In this document: positions 47,201-57,796 of the stretch, piece by piece | Position numbering within the stretch: position 1 is the stretch's first letter | Layout: each line of letters starts with the position of its first letter | NCBI GenBank assembly: GCA_037447655.1 | Contig: JBBHKE010000060.1 | Location: forward strand, 399,779 to 463,778 | Source: Zygnema cylindricum | Taxonomy: Eukaryota; Streptophyta; Zygnematophyceae; Zygnematales; Zygnemataceae | Length of the DNA stretch: 64,000 nucleotides | Direction: 5' to 3' | The notes under the pieces: generated by a model | Seen by the model: only the letters and a program-made list of their open reading frames with translations | Databases searched by the model: none | What the model was told of the DNA's origin: nothing | Program-made: the position numbers and the translations under genes

Positions 47201-48618
47201 GGAGGTTTGGAAAATTTGGAGGAACAGACAGGCGCCCATGGATTTTTATCTCCCAGCAATGTGGACGGGCCTCGCAAACAATCGGTTTTCTCTCCCATAA
47301 CTCCATTTCAACAATCAGGGTAAGAAACTGAGTTTTTTCTTAACCGTTTTTACCACAAGTGAATGGTTTTGGGCCTTTGAAAAATGTAACAGGTTTCCTT
47401 ATTTGTAAATAAGGAATCCGTGTTTTGTTGACAGCAGTTTTTGACTGCAGTCGGTTTATAAAATAGTAGTACACTCCTTTTTTCCTTCATTACATTGTGA
47501 ATCGCTTTTGTTGTTAAGAAATTTATAAGCGTCGATTTTTAATCGCTTACCATATTAGCGTTAAGAATAGAAGCAACTATTATTGTAAACGCTATTTGAT
47601 GTTCATGGGCCAGAATTAGTTTTTTTTCTTTTCCATTGTTTGTCATTTTTTTGATTATGTTCTTTGCGATTTTCTGCCATCGCTTCTTTTTTATTATTCT
47701 TGACGAAAAATCGGAATCTTTTTGTCTTTTCTTACCCGCAGGATTGTACCTTGGTCATTATCCAAAGAATATACTCCTTCAAGAAAGTTTTCTTTGGACC
47801 CGGGCAGTGGACAGTTACACCCCTTTTTCATCGCCCCATCTCCAAGAAAAGAACCGAAAAAGGCCTCTCTCTCTCCCCGAGCAAGTCTCTTGGGCGGTAA
47901 CGATTCTGTCTCCTCCCTCTCCTCCCTCTCTCCTCCTCCAACCGTGGAAAACTCAACTACTGTCACTCACGGCTTGGGGAGAACTAGCCATGCCTTCTCA
48001 AATAGTTCTTATGAAGATGGACCTCACGGGGGAGGGACGTCCAGGAAAATGACGACAAATTCGATGGGAGGGGGAGGAGGAGATAATACTCCTTTTACTT
48101 CACCTTCTACTTTACGACAATTGACATCGTGTACTCTTGCCACTACTCGGGCCATTTTTCGAACTCCGGCTCCACGGTCTCCCTCCTCTTCTATCTCTCA
48201 ATCGACTTTGACAAAGATAACGGGAGGTAGTACTATCCACGGAGGAGGAGGAGGAGGAGGAGGAGTTGGAGGAGGAGGAGAGGTTTATACTCCAGGAATT
48301 ACCTCGGAGATGATTCACATGTCGACATTGGATGAAGAATCGGACGAAGAGGGAGAGGGAGAGGGAGGAATTACCGACAGCTTCGAGGCTCCTCCTATGG
48401 TCTCCACCAAACTGAGTTCACCGAATAAGAAGAGAGTGTCTCCCGTAAAGCAAGTGAAAACGTCTCAAGCAGGTACAAAAAGGGGCATTCGTATCATGTA
48501 TGGCAACAATAATCATAATAATAATAACAATATGAATAGTAATAACATCAGTTTATCGGAAAATGATCAATTTGGAGCTCCGCGAGCTTTGAGGGACGAG
48601 GTCAATTCTTTGATGTGA
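40618..48618 (+). CDS. TCX: TSO1/tesmin-like CXC (CPP family) transcription regulator
   Basis: CPP proteins are nuclear DNA-binding regulators (plant TSO1, animal LIN54/tesmin). Nine exons join with matching phases: 40618-40784, 41873-42638, 42862-44783, 45241-45300, 45424-45607, 46225-46323, 46649-46715, 47133-47319, 47742-48618, for 1442 codons plus TGA; the initiating exon is missing. The start carries the family's N-terminal motif (DALSPIRH, then [10 protein letters not shown]). CXC1 (residues about 958-994, [18 protein letters not shown]) is followed by the linker signature RNPLAFTPR (1012-1020). CXC2 (about 1047-1083) is [18 protein letters not shown] then [14 protein letters not shown]. 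The C-terminus has the family-like FSPITPF and [10 protein letters not shown]. The protein is unusually long, because about 640 Ser/Asn-rich residues separate the N-terminal motif from CXC1; this stretch includes a PNPN/DPNP repeat at 43690-43790. The 41873 junction is the least certain. Confidence 0.9.
41193..41264. repeat. (TA)n microsatellite in CXC-gene intron
   Basis: About 35 TA units between the first two recognised exons; it gives artefactual Tyr/Ile frames. Confidence 0.95.
47488..47600. mobile_element. Degenerate TACATTGTGAATCG MITE in CXC-gene intron
   Basis: TACATTGTGAATCGCTTTTG resembles the ends of the TA-type MITEs elsewhere in the window. Inner AATCGCTTAC and TTAGCGTTAAG motifs repeat the pattern. 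Lies in the last intron. Confidence 0.4.
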
Positions 48619-49170
48619 GATTTGAACTGAGATGGGAAAAAGGTTTTGGTTTTTTCTTTTTTCCGGTGCCCGAAAAAGAAGTATTGGTCGATGTGTCCCG
48701 AAAAAAAAAACATTCGATTTTACAAGACTGGATTCTCATGGATGTCTTTTTCGCTACAAAAAGTTTCGTATTCTGGTGAAGGGAATTAGGGAGAGAGGGA
48801 CAGGAGGAGTGACTCATGGAGGGGTTCGTTGGGGTTTTACCGGAAAACATCTTTTTTTTTTCCCTCTCTGGTAGCCTTGAGATCGGCTACTTAAATACTG
48901 TTGCCTCATGGAAAAAAAAAGCCTCTCTCTGAGAGGTTAAAAAAACTACATTCCTGGTATTATCTCAAAGAGGAAAAGTTTCCAGGTTTCTAACTGGTCG
49001 TTTTACAGTAAAAAAATTTGGGCCCAGCAACCATATATAGTGTGGACGTTTTTTGTATTACAAGCTTTTAGTGACAATATAACACGAGCAAATGAGAAAT
49101 AAGAGGCGATAAATAGTGCGGGTTTGGGTAGGATTGTTTTTGGGTATAAAGAGGCAATAGGATGGGACTG
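48619..49170 (+). other. Probable 3' UTR and downstream region of the CXC gene
   Basis: Downstream of the stop codon; no further domain. A minus-strand 82-codon frame here is not supported by anything else. Confidence 0.4.
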
Positions 49171-49177
49171 TACAAGC

Positions 49178-49425
49178 TACGGAAAGGGAGAGGAGAGAGG
49201 AGAGTGGAGGAGAGGGAAGGAGAGTGGAGAGAGTGAGAGTGGAGAGAGTGAGAGTGGAGTGGAGAGAAGAGTGGAGAGAGGAGAGATTGGAATGAGGAGA
49301 TTCAGAGAAGAGAGAGGAGAGGAGAGTGGAGAGAAGAGTGGAAAAAGGAGGGAGTGGCAAAAGGAGAGAGGAGAGAAGATAAGAGAGAGAAGGGAGGATA
49401 GGGAAAGGGAGGAAGAGGAAGGCCG
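49178..49425. repeat. Purine-rich GGAGAGA tract
   Basis: Nearly pure A/G on the + strand. The Arg/Glu-rich and Leu/Ser-rich frames through it are compositional. Confidence 0.85.
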
Positions 49426-50370
49426 GTTAGGCAAGACTTCCAGTTGTTTGGTAAACCAAGCTCGCTCGAGAAAAAAAAAAAAACTCGTCGTATAAAAGTC
49501 GAATGGAATGGGGATATATGAAAAAATGTAAAACAACTCCCGCTTGACTCCCATAGAAATTGGAGAGCTTGCGATGTACATATTTTAATGTGGGTAATAA
49601 CGACATCTTGTATGTGTTTTTTTGACTTTATCGCTGTTATAATAGCACCTTTTTTTGGAGTTGGAATGGAAAATTTTGTTTTCGAATATGCTTAATTTTT
49701 TTTTTTATTGGGTTGAAACCCTAAAGATACCTGGAATAACAGGGAGTGTTTTTTGGACTGACATGTAAATCATTTTGTTGTTAAAACCTTGTCTTAAAAA
49801 CAGTTCGTCAAAAAATTAAGAGGTAAAGGGTAGATTTGTGAGTACAAACAAAAATTATATATGGGCATATTTGTTTTGTTTTATTTTTGTGGTTTTGAAC
49901 CTCGAACCTTTTTTCTCATTTTTTCTATAAATTAGTCAAGATCGGTTTACAATAACAATACGCTACACTGTTTCTTTGTTTTGCCGTTGATATTATTCAC
50001 GAAGATTAATAGACATTCACTAGCATTCAACAAAACATTCACAATTGATATTCGTTATTTTCACCATCTCAATAAACTCCTGTATTGCACATGATTTTCA
50101 TTTGGAGAATGCAAATAAGAGTGGTAATAATAAAAAAAAAAAGAAAAAAAAAGGGGCCGACTTTATTAAAAAGTGCGATGGTAAACCATCTGAGTCCATA
50201 GGAACAAAAAGAAGTAGAATTGCTAAAACTGAAAAACCACAGAACAAGGGAATAAACAAAAGGGAAAATCAAGGCAAAACCTACGAAAATACGAAAGGAT
50301 GGCAGGGAATTCGAAAACACCCAAAAAAGCAAAACCCAACAAACGAAACATCAAAGGAAAAAACTAACAC
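49426..50370. other. Intergenic, A/T-rich
   Basis: No gene seen. About 50180-50370, read on the minus strand, matches 53300-53480 on the + strand and is probably the 3' tail of the non-LTR element family described next. Confidence 0.45.
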
Positions 50371-50399
50371 ATAGCAAAAAACCCCCAACAAAACTAAAA

Positions 50400-51650
50400 A
50401 TTTACAGAAAGCAACCACGTAAGTCCCCGAAACCCGGAGGTGCATGAGGAGGAAGTTCCGGAACACGCCGTCGATCCATAACAGCGATAGACAATCGAAA
50501 TAATATAGAAGCCAACCCCCGTTGTAGGGCCACAGAAAAACGTTGACGATAAAAAGAAGTAAGGACTGAAACTGGAGGGCTCCGAGGTCCTCACCTCTCG
50601 AACGAGCGCCGACCACAAGTACGGAAAAACTCGTCCAAAGCCACACCAAAACAACCAAATATCTCGACCGCCATCGGAATGAAGCCATCCATATCGTCGC
50701 GATGGGCATAATCACGCTCTTTCCTTTTAGCTGCGTCACGCGCAGCCACTCCCATATGCCGAGCCGCTTGGTTGACGACTGTAGTTGAGGTAGGGTTCGT
50801 AAAAACAATGTCACCAAAAATACAACGTGCACCATCAAGTAATACAAGGTCGATCCGACGCGAAGGAATAATGTGAGAGACCTCGCGACGAACAGAAAAT
50901 CCCCCCTCAGAAGCGATAGTAGCGATGGTGTCTCGAATCGTGTCGTGCGCATGAATCAACTCGCCCCCGTGGGAGCAACGAAGCAAATGGACCCCGTCCG
51001 CCTCGAAAACGTGGCCGCAGAAGCAAACAAGTGAGCCAAGCAAAGGTGGGTGAGGGAGGCCAAGCCGGAACCTAAGGACCGTGGTGAACTAAGCCGGGGT
51101 GAAACGAATAGTGGATAAGATGGGGACGGCCAATAGCCAAGCTCCAGAGCCAGGTCCACCACAAGACAGAAAACGTGCACGCGAAGAATTGGAAGGAAGC
51201 GCCTGAAGAAGCTTGGATTTAATAGCGGCGACAACCCTATCAGAAATGGATTCTTGAACACGCGCAACTGATGTCGTAACGAGAGTGGAAAAATTGGCAT
51301 GTCCTCGATAGCAGCCGGATTAAGAGAACGTGATGTATCCAAAAGGGACCGCTGGAAGGCGAGCTCACCATCCGAAACACGGGGAACCAAGGCCGCAAGA
51401 ATAGGAGTGTCCCCGGCCCGAAACAAGAGACAATAGTGGAAGCAACAAGGCACTAACTCCCCGAATAGGCGGCTGGAGCAACACGCACCGTCGAGAGTAA
51501 CCCAAACCGCCAATTGAGACAGGAAGAGAGGCTTGGATGCGTGCCGCAGGCCCAGGCTCGCGATCAAAAGCTCCACGGCCCAACAAAGTGTGGAGGACAT
51601 CCATAAGGCGATCATCGAATGTAGAGAGTGAGGACACAAAGGATGGGGTG
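50400..51650 (-). pseudogene. Non-LTR retrotransposon fragment: RT C-terminus and endonuclease-like region
   Basis: On the minus strand the part at 51365-51637 reads FDDRLMDVLHTLLG and ARIQASLPVSIGGLGYS, the pattern at the C-terminal end of LINE-type reverse transcriptases. Part 50591-51043 reads CFCGHVFEADGVHLLRC (CxC, H, C zinc-knuckle-like), then HDTIRDTIATIA, RRIDLVLLDGARCIFGDIV and KERDYAHR, the layout of a PD-(D/E)XK-like endonuclease found after the RT in R2-type elements. The RT core (FADD box) is not present and frameshifts separate the parts. The family assignment rests on motif pattern from memory. Confidence 0.7.
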
Positions 51651-51816
51651 GGAGGGGAAGTCCGGGTAAGGTAGGAGGGCCGGTGAGTGAAACACCCATT
51701 GCAACTTTAGCCTTTGTAAGCCGACGAGTGTGCACGAAAAAAAATTGAGTCTAAAGGCACTAAGACCAAAAGGTTTACATGATGTACAGATCAATTGGAC
51801 AAATTTCAGATAGGAC

Positions 51817-52083
51817 TGTGTTTTAAGACTGTTATTGGTCATGTCGCTTGTGTTTTTAGTGCGAAATTAGAATATGTAATACTAATTTAGTGCAAAGAGA
51901 CGTGGCACATTGTAATCCACTCCCGTAAATAGTGTGTTCAACACTATTATGATTATCGACCTAAAAAAGTTGAGATTGTATGTGTTATAAACTCAAATAA
52001 TAGTGTGTAGTGTTCTGTTTTTTAGACTGACTCGTCCCACGTGTGAAGACCCCTCCAAGCACCCTAAAACCCTTGGGTAACTG
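51817..52083. repeat. Direct repeat, left copy (about 265 bp)
   Basis: Alignable along its length with 53038-53305: starts GGACT...TTGGTCATGTC, contains TTGTAATCCACT and ends with CTCCAAGC-CCT. The two copies enclose the + strand LINE fragment. Confidence 0.75.
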
Positions 52084-52189
52084 TTACACGTTTTAGACTG
52101 GGCGTTCCACTGTGTTACCTCTTAGGGGCACTACCTTCCGCTCAATCGCATGAAAGTTTACGCCCGTGTTCGGGGCGCGGGGCCGGTAT

Positions 52190-52720
52190 GTGGCTTTGCA
52201 ACCAACCTATTGATGTTGAATGAATACATTCACTTTGTTGCTCACATGGTGGGGAACGTACTTTCTCACATAATTGGGTGCGAGATGCCATGGTTGCCAT
52301 TGGCATTGAGGTGGGCTACATCGTCAAACGAGAGGCTTCTCATATACTCTCGCCTCGACCCTAGTCTAAGGATTTTTGGAGCTCTCGAGTTGACTTGGTT
52401 TTCCTCCATGGTGTTGGGGGGACCCGTGGGGATGTGGTCCGCACTAGTCTGATTGGACACACGTTTCATCTCGTGTTGCTTTGCATACAAGTGCCGATGC
52501 TCGGGATGTACGGGCTACTAAGGAAAGAGAATACGTTCCCCAAGGCCTGTAGGATCAGTTTTTGGCATTTGCGGCGGAGATTTTTGGATCTTTGGACAAG
52601 TCATTTGACCATTTCCTCTGTTAGTGTGCGCAAAAAACGTTTGAATCCATCCTTCGCCGAGCTATTTGGCTGCCTTCTACCGTCAACCTGTAACATTTGC
52701 CCTTCAACGAGCGCAAGTTG
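52190..52720 (+). pseudogene. Second non-LTR endonuclease-like fragment, plus strand
   Basis: In shifting frames it encodes VRDAMVAIGIEVGYIVKREASHI, SRVDLVFLHGVGGTRGDVV, ADARDVRATKEREYVPQ, FAAEIFGSLDKSFDHFL and AAFYRQPVTFALQR. Each aligns in order with a segment of the minus-strand fragment at 50400-51043. Stops and frameshifts make it a relic. Confidence 0.65.
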
Positions 52721-53037
52721 GGGCCCTCCTTCGAAGAAGCTGGGTGGCAGATCACACTGGGTCTTCCAGATCTTCCACCAAAGGACCCTGTCCACATCCA
52801 TGATCTCCGTGGTTGTGGACCTTAGCTTGATTGTGGGTAGACTCGTCTAAGTTTTTTTCTTTTTGTCAACAGTCAACGTCGGTATTCTTGTTCAAATTTG
52901 TTTTTGTTATGACTGTTTTGTTTGTTTTAATATTTTAGACTTAACTTACATTCTTGTGAGTCAAATAGTGTTGAAGTATTTTTTTCAGTTTTACCCCTTT
53001 TATACATAGATGGTTGTACCATCGCAATTTTTGTAAC

Positions 53038-53305
53038 AAGGACTCTACTTCTTTAAGAGTGTCATTGGTCATGTCACTTGCGTTTTTAAAGCGAAATTAT
53101 AATATATAACTATATTTCATTGCACTCAGGTGCGCCAGGTTGTAATCCACTTCCTTAAAACATTGTTTCTAACACTTAACCAAAAAAAGTCAAGTTCGAA
53201 GTAGTGTTATCAACTCTGATAACTATAGGTAGTGTAGTGTTCTTTAGACTGACTTGTCCAACGTGGGAAGACCTCTCCAAGCTCCTTAAGACCCTTTGGT
53301 GACTT
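53038..53305. repeat. Direct repeat, right copy
   Basis: Partner of 51817-52083. It is followed at once by the 53305-53480 stretch that matches the tail of the minus-strand LINE fragment. Confidence 0.75.
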
Positions 53306-53463
53306 TTTCGTTTGTTGTTTTTTGCTTCTTTGGGTGTTTTCGGTTTACCGACCATCTTTTCGTATTTTCGTTGCTTTTGCCTTGCTTATCGTTTTTGTTT
53401 CTTCCCCCGACATGTAGTTTTTCAGTTTTTGCCATGCTTCTTCCTTTTGTTCCCATAGACTCA

Positions 53464-53938
53464 TAGCCTGTTCCCACCGGAAAAAAAATCACTTCCGCAA
53501 CAGACGGGCGTTCGAATAATGTACGGATTTCCGAGCACTGACTTTTTTGTTTTCGGAAATTTTTCGGAAAACCGTACAAACTAACTTCCTTAAAAAATTG
53601 GGGGATATTGAAGTCGGGTTAAAGTAGCGTATTTCTGTGAAACAAATCAACGGTAACCCGAAAAGCTGACGTAGCAAAAACAACATTCGAAAGGCTATTT
53701 CGATTTGCAGGACTTTAAACCACTGTCGTCGTCCTTCGAACATAATAAATTTGAAAATCTGCAGGTTTGTTTTCGCGCCTTTGTTTAATGACGTCAAAGC
53801 GGGTGACATGTCACAAGACACCTTCATTCAAAGTTACGTGCCGAAATTTTGGTGTGAACAAGACCCGTTTTCCGATGAGTTCTCGGAAAATCATCGGAAT
53901 GGGCAAAAAGTTACAAATGCTCCTGTGGGAACAGGCTA
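53464..53938. mobile_element. 475-bp inverted-repeat element
   Basis: Perfect 14-bp ends, TAGCCTGTTCCCAC (53464-53477) and its complement (53925-53938), flanked by TCA on both sides (53461-53463, 53939-53941). The interior has GGAAA-rich inverted motifs but no transposase. The superfamily is uncertain; a 3-bp duplication fits Harbinger or CACTA types. Confidence 0.65.
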
Positions 53939-54263
53939 TCATATAGATTACCATCGCGCTTTTTAATAAAGTCAGCCATTTATTTATTTATTTTTCTTTT
54001 TTTTACACTTTTATTCAAGGGGTGTCAACCGTACACTATAATTATTGACGACACTAATTGGTCCGTACACTCTTAGACAAGATCCTCCCGTACGTAGGAG
54101 GACATGACCTCCTTAGGGCGGAACGTGAACGTGATTGGTCCATAGCTCCCAGGAGCGGGAAGAGTACAATAATATCTTCTCGCATCCACAATATGGATAT
54201 TTTATGGAAAAAATGTAAACGGACGGCCGAGATTACTTCCAAAAGCTGCCACAATGTTTCATC

Positions 54264-55250
54264 CATAGTTCAAAAGTAGGCTTTTTTATGGTAGGCCTTT
54301 GGTAGGCGCACAAAACTTTGCACAAAACTCTCGCGACGTAGGCATACTGTATGTGTGTGCGTCGTGCACACTCCTGTACGAACGTCCGAATCTGACGTAA
54401 GATCAAGTACAGCGCACGTCGCCGGACGGAATTTTTCAGCGAACTGACACGGCGTAGGATGACATTCCGTGGGAAAAAAAACCGGGAAAAAAAAAACCGG
54501 GAAAATTCTCAAATAGCGTAGTTTACTCTATATTTTTCATTACTCTAATTAGGGTTATTTTCCAAGTACCGTAAAAAATGAAAGTACGTTGTCTCTTAAA
54601 TATAGTGGTGTACGGTCAGTGTCATATCGTACATAAATGTACCTTTTTGAAGTTAAAAAGTACAATAAATTAGATTTAGTAACCGCGGACGCATGAGAAT
54701 GTGCGTTCTAAAAAGGGAAAAAAACCATGTCGTAAAAAATCCCGTTCACACACATTCGTCTGACAGCCGCGTTTCGACCGTGTGAACGCCAACGGGGTTG
54801 GTCCGTAGGTTTTGGTAATTTTTTTGGCAGTGTGGTATTTTATTTTTTTTATCGTCCCATACTGCCTGGTTGGTCAATTTGAGGCTTTATTTAGTGTGGC
54901 CCTCAAAATTGAAGACGCTAATATGACAGATTGTCCTTTCGTAAATTGTGTTATGGGCTTTTCATGTGATCTTTTTAAAATCGCCTACTTTGATCAGTGA
55001 CCGTCCGATCGTACGAATCTGACGGTTATAAAAAGTCCCTCAAAACTCACAGAAATATTTTTTTTTGTCCGATTTTTTTTCAAAATTTAGTCATGTCGCT
55101 TAATTCTCTATCGATCGATGTGCAACTCAACCCTGTCCCTATTTTATTTCATTTTGCGGCCAATACAATATGGGTCTTAAGGGCATATTGTATGTTTTGC
55201 GTACAATAAGCATATTGTATGGGCGTACGGTCACCTACTTTTGAACTATG
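54264..55250. mobile_element. Non-autonomous hAT-like element, long copy
   Basis: Ends CATAGTTCAAAAGTAGG and its reverse complement at 55250. Perfect 8-bp target duplication GTTTCATC (54256-54263 and 55251-55258). The 987-bp interior shares blocks with the short copy at 126-460. No transposase frame, so it would need trans mobilisation. Confidence 0.88.
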
Positions 55251-55548
55251 GTTTCATCTTATTGTTTTCGGACGAACGGTCGTCCCGAACGCCGTCAATA
55301 TCTTATATGCGAAAAATATATTGACGGGATTGCCCGACGGCCGGCCGTTCCCATTGGCCGTCACAAAATATCCTAGTACCTCAAAATAGACACGTGTTCC
55401 CATTGAACTTGTTTGTGTCCGCTACTGTAGATTTTCCGTCCCGCAGGCTTAAAATAGCCTACTTTTAGAGGTGTTTTTTACCCCCTTTGTACCCTGATGA
55501 TTTTTCCTCTATGTTGACCTCGGGATCGGTAAGTTCTGCGAGTTTTTT

Positions 55549-55732
55549 AAGTGCGTACTATTTATTACGGTTTTTAGCTGTGCGTACTATTTATTACGGT
55601 TTATCTGTGCGTACTATTTATTACGGTTTATCAGTGCGTACTATTTATTACAGTTTATCTGTGCGCACTATTTATTACAGTTTTTCTGTGCGTACTATTT
55701 ATTACGGTTTTTATCTGTGCGTACTATTAGTG
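55549..55732. repeat. 27-bp minisatellite
   Basis: Seven tandem units built on GTGCGTACTATTTATTACGG, followed by TTTATCT-like spacers. The SVRTIYYGL-type frame through it is an artefact of the 27-bp period. Confidence 0.9.
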
Positions 55733-55739
55733 CTGGATT

Positions 55740-56765
55740 AAATTTCTGCGAGATTTCGTGCGAACTTTCGCGCATTTTTTTCGGTCCGCGCGTTTTTTTG
55801 AGTTTCAACTTCTTCATTTTTTAACGCCTATTTTTTCAAACTTACAAAAACAAGGATCGAGAAATCTTCCAGCCATGGTTCAAAAATGTCGTCATCTTGT
55901 CACTTTTTGATCATCTCCTTCTTTCAAATCTAAACTAAAAAGATTTTTTCTTTTTGTAAATAAGATTCGTAAACCCTAAAAATGCAACAACTCTATTTAA
56001 GACTCTCAAACTCTTATTGATTCTCAAAATCTTTGATAGATTCTCAAAATCTTTTATAGATTTTCAAAATCTTTTATAGATTCTCTATTTTCTACATTGT
56101 CCAAAATATAATTTTTGTATACTTTTTCGCAATCTTAAGGATAACAAATTGAAATATTTAACTTTTTAACACTTTAAACATCATTTAAATTGGTTTCTAG
56201 GGTTTTTGCTACTTTTCCAAAAGCCTAATGTATTTGAAAACCTTACAAATTCCTCAAACTCTTCTGACCTCAAAAGCAATTCAACCTTTAAAATTTACTT
56301 CAACACCTTAAACTTTTTTCAAAAAACATACGACATCAAAACCTCGCAAACTCCTCATAAGTTTTTAGGGTTTTTTAGGGTTTATTAGGAGTTTGTAGGG
56401 TTTTCTCATGAGTTATAGGGTATCGTGTGCCCTAAAATTTTGTCGAATTCAACAATCCTGGGTTTGCAAACCCTAAAATTTCAAATTACTAATTCTAAAA
56501 TCCTCGATCCTTAAAACCCTTTAAGTCCCTAAAATTCTATAAACCCTAAAGCCCCCGAACCCTAAACAAAAATTCTAAACCCTAATTAGCCCTAAATTTG
56601 TAAAAATTCCTAGCCCATGAAATTCGTAAACCTTGAAAACCCTAAAAAACCCTAAAAAACCCTAGGAAACCCTAAAAATCCCATTAAGAAACTGTTAAAA
56701 ACTCGAAAAAACCCTAATAAAACCTCACAAAACCCTAGATGGTTCTTAATCCCATTGTACGGTAG
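55740..56765. other. Upstream region of the BED gene, CCCTAAA-rich
   Basis: The second half is full of scattered AAACCCTAAA words but not in a tandem array. An in-frame TAG (56763-56765) directly precedes the ATG at 56766. Promoter elements were not identified. Confidence 0.45.
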
Positions 56766-57720
56766 ATGATTTCTGACACGAGTCCTATTCCCATGGATCC
56801 TCCTCCCACCCCTCCTCCTCTCCCTCCCTCCCCCGAACAAAACCAAGAACCACAACAAAATCCTGAAGGAAACTCAGTCTCTCCCACGCTCTCTTCCTCT
56901 CCCTCTCCCCCCCCTCCTCCAAGTGGAGACCCCCCTTCATCTCCTCCTCCTCTCCCCCAACCAAATGACAGGACTCCACCCTCTCTCTCCCTCCCTTCTG
57001 AAAACACTCCCTCTACTCTCCCCTCTCACTTATCTCAGACACTGACTCGGGACACACCTCCCTCTTCTCCCTCTCCTCCTTCTGACACCTCTCCCTCTTC
57101 CCAGCCTCCGGAAACAGCTCCCTCTCACACCTCTCCCTCTCACCCCTCTCCCTCTCACCCCTCCTCTCCCCCTTCCCTCGCTCCCTCTCACCTCTCTCCC
57201 TCTCCCTCTAACCTTCTTTCGTCTGACCCCTCTTCCTCTCCCTTCCCTCCTCTTCCTCCTGCTCTTGTACGGGGCACCTTCCCTTTGTTTGAGTCCTTAC
57301 CTCGTGGTCCTCATCCCCTCTCCCTCTCCCTCCCTCCTGACTCTTCCCCTTTCCCTCAGCCTCCTATGCCCTCTACCTCCCCTACCTCTTCTCTCCCCTC
57401 TCCTTCTCTAGCGACCTCTATCCCCTTCCTCTTCTCTCCCTCTCACCCTTTGACTACCCTCCTATCCAACGTTTCCACTCTCTCTCACCTCCCTCCCTCC
57501 TTTAACCTTTCCGTCACTCCCGTCACCCCCGTCCCTCCTATTCCCTCACCCCCCCATGTCCCTCCCGTCCCTTCCTTCACCTCCCTCTCCTCCAACCATT
57601 CCCTCTCTCCTGTCCCTCCGGTCCCTCCCTTCACCTCCCTTTCCTCCAGCTCTTCACTCTCCTCCAGTCCCGCCTTTCCCTCCTTCCCCTCTCCCCCCCC
57701 CCTCCCCTCTCCTCCCCCCC

Positions 57721-57796
<76 letters not shown>

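Noticed and set aside
50281-50952. 223-codon minus-strand hydrophobic frame
   Set aside because: It overlaps in another frame the endonuclease-like reading that aligns with the + strand copy at 52190-52720; no membrane-protein family recognised.
55549-55732. CRISPR-like or protein repeat
   Set aside because: Head-to-tail 27-bp minisatellite without unique spacers; the open frame follows from the period.
56340-56750. Interstitial telomere (CCCTAAA)n
   Set aside because: The AAACCCTAAA words are scattered and irregular, not a tandem 7-bp array.
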